Below, piece by piece: positions 57,611 through 64,000 of a DNA stretch of 64,000 nucleotides; the stretch's first letter is position 1; every line of letters begins with the position of its first letter. The DNA comes from Carettochelys insculpta (taxonomy: Eukaryota > Chordata > Testudines > Carettochelyidae), in NCBI RefSeq assembly GCF_033958435.1, contig NC_134152.1, positions 23,224,001 through 23,288,000 on the forward strand, written 5' to 3'. The translations under genes and the position numbers were made by a program. A model generated the notes under the pieces. That model saw only the letters and a program-made list of their open reading frames with translations, ran no database searches and was not told where the DNA came from.

Positions 57611-58599
57611 TACAGAAGTATGCTGTGAAGCATCTGTAAGTCACGCTCACCAAAGGAAAACAGCTAAAGTTCTGTGTAGTTTATCTCGTGTTTTTATCAT
57701 CGTCTATGAACAAACAAGCTAGGTGGGGAAAGATGAAGAATATGGAATGCCTGATATCTTTTATCTGCTAGTCATTATTCACTTGGTAGGTCAAAGAAAC
57801 TAATTTTTAAAATTACCAGTTCTGAGTTACATTTGTCACAATATGCAAGTACCATAACTTATTTTCTAACACATTTTATTAGGCCATTTAGCAGTGAGCC
57901 TAGGATGTAGATATAAAGGCAGTTCAGAACTATTTATAAAGACCTTACTGGTTACTGTTGCTTAAAGCTCAATCCTTGCCAGTAGAGCTTACAGTCGAAG
58001 AGCCCAATACCACAAATTCTTCCTGAAATGAGTCATACAAATAAGAGTTTTGGATTACTGAACCCTTTGTCAAGAAAATAAATACATTGAATGGCTTGTG
58101 GATTGGAAGTGAGACTTTAAAAAGACTTTCAACCCAGGCATATGTAATACTGAGGAAGGGCTATACTGGAATCTGTGACTCAGATGAAATAATATGTTTT
58201 CTATTGCTTGAATGGTTAAGGTGCTGGCATGAGATTCAGAAGTTTCAGTTTCAATTTCGTGTTGTGCCAGACTTCTTATGTGGCCTTTCTGGAATACTGG
58301 GGCATTTATTATATCTGCAAACATACAATGTAAAATAGAATTTAGTCATTTCTCCTCTCTTTCAAAGTTGCTGAATTATTATGGCATTGGTTTTCCCCCA
58401 AAATCATTTTTAGTAGATTTTTGGAAACAAGTAAACCTTTCCATTTGTGTCCAGTAAGTTATAGAGTTGTAACATCTCCTCTGCAGGCTGCTTTTTCTAG
58501 CACCAAGAATTGGAATAGCCTGTATTATGTAGAACTTGAGACACTCCCAGAATGCCCTGCTAAGAGGAAATTAATTGCCTACTTTAGTCGTGAGAAAAG
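57611..58599. other. KDELR2 intron 1, unassigned
   Basis: AT-rich. No exon or repeat recognised except possible CR1 edges near 58420. Confidence 0.35.
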
Positions 58600-58965
58600 A
58601 GAACCTGAGGTGAGACCTGATCATAGTATTTTTGACTATGTTAAGCGCTGTTATAAAGATGATGATGATGAATTGTTCTTCATGTCCACTGAAGGTAGAA
58701 CAAGAAATAATGAGCTTAATCTGCAGCAAAAGAAATGTAGGTTAGCTGTTAGAAAAACTTTGGAACTATAAGAGTTGTTAAATCCTGGAGAAGGCTTCCA
58801 GAGAAAGTTATGGAATTCCCATCACTGGAGGTTTTAAGGAAAAGAGTAGACAAACACGTGTCAGGCATGGTTTAAGATTATTTGGTCCTGCCTGTGCACA
58901 TGGAGTAGCATATGATGACCTCTTAAGGTCCTTAGTAGTCCTACATATCTACGATTCTGTGACAC
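58600..58965 (+). mobile_element. CR1 LINE 3' end
   Basis: A broken frame gives 'STEGRTRNNELNLQQKKCRL', the C-terminal CR1 pattern also seen at 5930-6000, followed by a diverged CR1 tail near 58920. It overlaps the end of a 116-codon frame starting at 58421. Confidence 0.82.
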
Positions 58966-59959
58966 CCCATCCCACCCCCTGTGGAAGTTTGCTGAGTCAA
59001 CGCTTATTATAGTCTAAGAATTCTGTAAACATGAGTTTATACAAATTTGTCTGTGAAGCGTTTACAGAAGCACATTTCCCATTATAATCATACCAGATAA
59101 TAGTTCAACAGTCACTGATGAATACTTACCTGTCATTTCAAAGGTTTTATGTCATCACTTACAGAGCTTGTTTATTAGAACTTTTTGTAACTTAACACCA
59201 AACATGCATACACCCTAACATTTTCTCAGAATTTAGGGGAGTGTATGAGCAAACTGATAAATGACTTAGTTGTCTGCCCCCAAAGTAAAGAGAAGATTAG
59301 GAATAATTAAAAAAATAAAAGCCTTGAAATGACTGATTCTCAAATAGTAGCTCCTGGAGAGCCATAGGTTCCTCTGGCAAGTTACAGGACTGATTCCTCT
59401 TTTTCATCTGCCTCCCTAATCAGTGTTCAGGAATTACTTTGAGGCCTCAGAAAGTGGCTGGAAATCGGGGGGAGAGAGCCTGCATACCTCTACTCTGAGC
59501 TACTGCTTCCTAAGAGAAGGTGAGGATGTGAGGATTGAGGCCATGAGGAGTCATTTGTGATAGGAAAGGGGAAACCACAAGACAATCTCTGTATGTGAGA
59601 AATGGATCACACTATTAGTGTTTGAGAACTCCATGCCTGAAATTATACTGGTAATGTTTTAGATTAAGTTAGAGGAAGGAATCCAAGGGAGTAGCAAACT
59701 AATTCATGTCGTGCAGCTCTTTAGAGCACAGGCAGAAAAACAGTCCAGATTTTGGATAGTGAAACTGCTTATTTCAGGTTTTGAATTACGGCTTCGGAAA
59801 AATACTACACCAAACAGCAACTCGTAAGTAGTTACTAACAATCTTTTTGTGCTGAACTATATACAGGTTGTTGCTGATGATTTTATTTAATATCATTATA
59901 TGTTTCGTTTTAATAGTATGGAAGTCAATATAACTTGCTGAATCATGTGCTTCCATGAA
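58966..59959. other. KDELR2 intron 1, unassigned
   Basis: Nothing nameable. Confidence 0.35.
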
Positions 59960-60866
59960 CTGTGCTCCTGGGGAAATTCTGCACCCCTGCGCATGCACAG
60001 AATTCATGTCACCAACCGATTTTTTTTTTTTCTCTGCGGAATATAGATTCCACTGTCAAGATGCTGCATTTATGCTTTTTGCTGATAGGACCGCTGTGGC
60101 ACCAGAAGAGAGGGCATTCAGTAGAGAGGGTGGGGGAAGAGTGGGGACAGGTAAGGAGGTAGGGGATGGATAACAGACAGCCCAAGGAGCTTCTGGAGAT
60201 CAGAGTCTTGGGTTTGGAAGGTTAGTAATGGGGGACAGGCTGGGACAGAGGATAAGGAAGTAGTGAAGTGATAGTATTGAGCCAGAGGCTGAATGGGAGG
60301 AGATCTGCAGGGCCACACAGGGACAGGGGAAGGAGGCTGCAGCATCAAAAGAGATACAAGAGGTAGAGGGTTGCAAAGACACGTGGGGAGTAGGGCAGAT
60401 GTGCATGACTAAACAGGAGGGACAGCGGGGTCAGTAAGGGTCTGCATGGAGGATGCGCCCCCACTCCCTAACAATCTCCTTTCCAAATAACCATTCCTTG
60501 CTTTTGCCATCTGTGAACAATAATCTTCCAGCTTCCCTCCCAGGCCCCTTCCCTCAGCTCCTCTGTCACCCTGGATTCCCCCAAGCTTTTTCATTGCTTC
60601 TGAGAAACGTGGGAAATATATTTCTGTATTGTAAGTTTAAATGCATTGGAATTCAGTATTAATATGCTTAGTAGGGAATCTCTGTCAAACAAATGAAGAA
60701 AAAGTGAATCTTTTTCTGTGTTGGTACACACATACTTGCTGACAAGTATTTTAAAATAAATTTCTAAAAAAATATTCAAGTTGATGTGGTCTTATTATTT
60801 TGCCATAAAATATGCAGAATTTCACAGAATTTTAAATTTTTCTGGGGGTGGAATTTCTACAGGAGT
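59960..60866. mobile_element. DNA element with 'aaattctgc' ends
   Basis: The left end TGCTCCTGGGGAAATTCTGC and the reversed right end CACTCCTGTAGAAATTCC are inverted. The flanks share 'gaactg'. The interior is partly G-rich and non-coding. Non-autonomous, class uncertain, possibly hAT. Confidence 0.6.
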
Positions 60867-61238
60867 GGAACTGTCATGTATAGATTACAGAAAACACTCC
60901 TATTATGAGTTAGATTGTTTGTTTGCTCTGCAAATTACAGCATGAAATTGATTTGCTTTTTTGCAATATTCCTGCCAAGTGATATAGGTAAATCTGCAAT
61001 TGCAAGGGCTGTCAAACTACATGATGAATACCCTAAATGAGCAGTGTAAGAGAATCATTATGTGCATTTTTAATATACAGTTGACCTTTTCTCATCTAGT
61101 AGACCCTGGAATCAATACCTTCAGTGAAACCAGCTTGCTACACCATGCTGATATCATATGGGAAAGACAAGTACATATTTTATCCCAAAAATGCCATTTT
61201 CGAATACTTTTACTAAAAAAACTACAGTGGGTTGGGGG

Positions 61239-61432
61239 CAGTGTTCCCTGTAAGCTGAGCACTGGGCAGCTGCGCAAGAGAGTTTCAGGTGCTGCCCAGC
61301 TGATTAGTGGAGTGTCCACAGCCAATGCACAGTGAGAAGCATGAGTGTCTATGGCTGGTGCATATTCACACATGTTTTTGTGCACAAAAAATTTATTCCA
61401 CCTGTGGGTGGAAAAATTTAGAGGGAGCACTG
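61239..61432. mobile_element. Short hAT-like MITE
   Basis: The ends are CAGTGTTCCCTGTAAGC and, reversed, CAGTGCTCCCTCTAAAT. Length 194 bp, non-coding. The target duplication is not obvious. Confidence 0.72.
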
Positions 61433-61889
61433 GAGGGTGAAAGGTCTTTTGAAGTGATTGTTTGGTTTTGAAAATCTTGACTTCTTACAGTAGGACAGAT
61501 TCACCATTACAGTAAGTTCTGTGTTGGGTGTGCCCAATGCCAGGTATCCTTAGCCGGTCTGGACTACAGGGGCTTAATAGTTGGATTTAGTTTTATGCTC
61601 AAAATATATGAAGTGCCTATTTTCATGGCTTAAGAGACCTATTCAGCTGTGGCAAATAGTAAAGAGGGGAGCTTACCCCATAAATTTGTACAGCAGTTAC
61701 TTTTTGTTTTATTTTTAAAATAAACTTAAGTTTCTAGCCCTCATGATTGTGACATTTGGTTTATGTTTGAAAGGGTCACTGAGATAGTGTTTTCTTTCTG
61801 TGTCACCAAGCAGGCAGTTCTAGTAGGTCTACCGCTGCTCATTACTTTGTCTCAGCAACAGTTCCAATGTGAAACTGACCTAAAAGTAG
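61433..61889. other. KDELR2 intron 1, unassigned
   Basis: Nothing nameable. Confidence 0.35.
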
Positions 61890-62165
61890 TTAGTTCTTCT
61901 TCGAGTGTCCCCGTGGGTGCTCCACATTAGGTGTCGGGCTCGCCCGGCGCCGCAGATCGGATCTTCCAAGCAGTTTCTGCCGGACCGTGCATGTGCCGGC
62001 GCGCGCCGCTCCCTTGCGCGCTCCTGGCCACATGCGCGATCCGGTCCCTGCCAGTTCCTCTTAACCACCGTCGGCTGCAGACGAAATCCGACTAGGCTAT
62101 GGCCAAGTTAGCGTATTCAGTGGTTTTTAGTTGTTTTCTTTAAAAGTTCTCAAGGGGCCAAAGGC
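61890..62165 (+). mobile_element. DIRS-type element, 5' region
   Basis: A CpG-rich leader beginning near 'ttcttcttcgagtgtccccg' directly precedes a RT-coding part. No gag-like frame separates the two, so the first ORF appears deleted. I infer that this is the 5' terminal repeat or leader; the matching 3' end is outside the window. Confidence 0.5.
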
Positions 62166-64000
62166 CACAAGTTTGACACACAGATCCAGGGCTGCGCCAT
62201 CACTACCATCGCACAAGGTCATCCGAAGCAGCTATTCCACCATCGCCTCCGACCATTCTACGACCGGTGGCAAAGGATCACCACAGACAAATGGGTGCTG
62301 GAGATCATAGCCACGGGGTACGCCATCCCCTTCCAGTCGCTCCCACTGCCACGACCTCCACCCAGGCCTCACCTCCAGGAGGCCTCCCATGTAGTGAGGC
62401 TCAAGCAGGAGGTAGACCATCTCATGCTCATAGGGGCAGTGGAAAGAGTGCCGGAGCAACTGCAAGGAAAAGGGTTCTACTCGAGGTACTTCCTCACGGA
62501 GAAAAAGACAGGAGGCTGGAGGCCCATCTTAGATCTTCGAGGCGTCAACCGGTACCTGCGCAAGCAACGCTTTCGGATGATCACAATCGCCTCCATCCTT
62601 ACGGCACTAGACGATGGAGATTGGTTCGCAGCCCTCGACTTACAAGACGCGTATTTTCACATAACTATCCATCTGGCTCACCGACGATTCCTCCGGTTCA
62701 TGGTAGGCAAAGAACATTTTCAATACAAAGTCCTACCATTTGGCCTCTCCTCGGCCCCCAGAGTCTTCACCAAGACCTTGGCAGTGGTGTCAGCCTACCT
62801 GCACAGACGGGGTATTTATATTCCCGTATCTGGATGACTGCCTACTCAAAGGGGCCTCGAAGGAGGAGGTACTACGCATGATACGCGTCACAGCAGGCAC
62901 GTTCTCTTCGCTCGGCCTGGTTATCAATCTGGCAAAATCAAAGATAGACCCCCACACAGGACATAGAGTTCATAGGGGCACACACAAATTCTATTACAAC
63001 GAGAGTGTATCTACCAGAGACACGCTTTCGGGCCATCGGCTCCCTCGTGCAAGTCATCACCTTCAGCCCTACGGTGCCGGTTCTGACGTGCTTGCAGCTA
63101 CTGGGCCACATGGCAGCAGCGACATTCGTAGTACAGAACGCCAGGTTACACATGCGCAGCATGCAACCCTGGCTGGTGAGCATATACAAACCGTCAGCAC
63201 ACACCGTTCACGGGGTGGTGTCGCCCACAACAGAGATGCGCAAATCTCTGCAGTGGTGGGTAAACCCCAAGAACTTGCTAACAGGGGTACCCTTCCACCA
63301 ACCACAAATATCTGTTTTTCTTACTACAGATGCCTCCCTCATAGGGTGGGGAGCACACATGGGCGAAGAGGTGACGCAAGGGCTGTGGTCCTCCACGGAG
63401 CAGTCACTGCACATAAATATACTGGAGCTCAGAGCAGTGTTCAACGCCTGCAGACACTTTCGAGACCATATACAAGGCAAAGTAGTCGGGATCAGTACAG
63501 ACAATACCTCCACCATGTTTTATATAAATCGGCAAGGAGGAGCTTGGTCCCCTGCCTTATGTGCAGAAGCAGTCCGGTTATGGAACTGGTGCATGGCAAA
63601 CAATATAATCTTGAAAGCCTCGTACTTACCAGGCGCTCACAATGTGAAGGCAGACCAGCTGAGCAGGCGTTTCACACTCACGCACGAGTGGCAGATCCGT
63701 CCCGATCTGCTACGACCGATTTTTCACGCATGGGGTTTTCCCCAGATAGACCTGTTTGCCACGCAACACAACAAGAAGTGCCCACGATTCTGCTCCAGGG
63801 CAGGACTGGGACGGGGGTCCCTGGGGGACGCATTCGCAATCTCCTGGAGGGGCCCCCTGCTTTACGCTTTTCCTCCCACAGTTCTGATCCACAAAGTCCT
63901 GCAGAAAGCCAGGAGGGAAGGAGCCCGAATGATCCTGATCGTCCCAACGTGGGATCGACAGCAATGGTTCCCCCTACTCCTGCGCATGTTGGACCGTCCA
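62166..64000 (+). mobile_element. DIRS-type RT/RNase H region, runs off the window
   Basis: The RT domain starts in the frame opening at 62295, with 'FYSRYFLTEKKTGGWRPI', 'ALDLQDAYFHI' and 'LPFGLSSAPRVFTK'. The catalytic YLDD (62827-62838) lies one frame over, after an indel near 62805-62822. A second shift near 62948, in a C-run, moves to a third frame that stays open from about 62966 to 64000. That part carries RNase H residues: 'TTDAS' (Asp 63329), 'LELRAV', 'STDNTS' (Asp 63500) and 'KADQLSR' (Asp 63653), then 'QIDLFATQHN', common in DIRS polyproteins. The tyrosine recombinase expected downstream is not in the window. Sense orientation relative to KDELR2. A Gypsy-type element is less likely because of the YLDD context and the 'DLFAT' motif. 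Confidence 0.88.

Noticed and set aside
1..64000. CRISPR array or prokaryotic defence or mobile system
   Set aside because: No regularly spaced short repeats or bacterial-type genes exist; repeats are eukaryotic transposons and minisatellites.

Overview
The window is vertebrate nuclear DNA, most likely from a turtle (Cryptodira). It has spliced exons, a CpG-island promoter and a dense mosaic of CR1 LINEs, hAT and TA-target DNA transposons, MIR, Penelope-like fragments and a DIRS-type element. A tRNA-derived SINE carrying a CR1 3' tail at 9261-9452 has the structure described for the tortoise pol III SINE. No bacterial genes, CRISPR arrays, rRNA or standalone tRNA genes were seen.

Region 1 (about 2.1-26 kb, + strand) holds the 3' part of a mesothelin/stereocilin-superfamily gene, best matched to otoancorin (OTOA). 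Eight exons are supported by splice sites, by an open frame and, for all junctions but one, by matching splice phases. Together they encode roughly 377 residues, a C-terminal third. The introns are filled with repeats, including a CR1 copy split by a TA-flanked transposon, a large MITE with a nested SINE and hairpin, two hAT elements with target duplications, and a minus-strand endonuclease/RT LINE.

Region 2 (26-53 kb) has no confident gene. It holds an LTR-like block, three CR1 copies, palindromic elements, a Penelope-like GIY-YIG remnant, a 2 kb GC-rich DNA element with identical 8-bp target duplications, and a pogo/Tigger-like element interrupted by a hAT. Two exon-like segments (39717-39773 and 45443-45640) are open questions.

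Region 3 (53-64 kb, + strand) begins with a strong CpG island and the first coding exon of KDELR2 (30 residues plus one base). The remaining exons are not in the window, so everything to the right end is probably KDELR2 intron 1. That intron carries a second TA-flanked element, more repeats and, at the end, a DIRS-like RT/RNase H polyprotein in sense orientation. Its RNase H part is still open at the window edge.

The two genes are unrelated in function: OTOA is an inner-ear surface protein and KDELR2 is the ER-retrieval receptor. The most informative new material is in the mobile elements: several precisely bounded insertions, nested insertions, and a family of near-perfect palindromes whose arm also occurs next to a GIY-YIG coding remnant.
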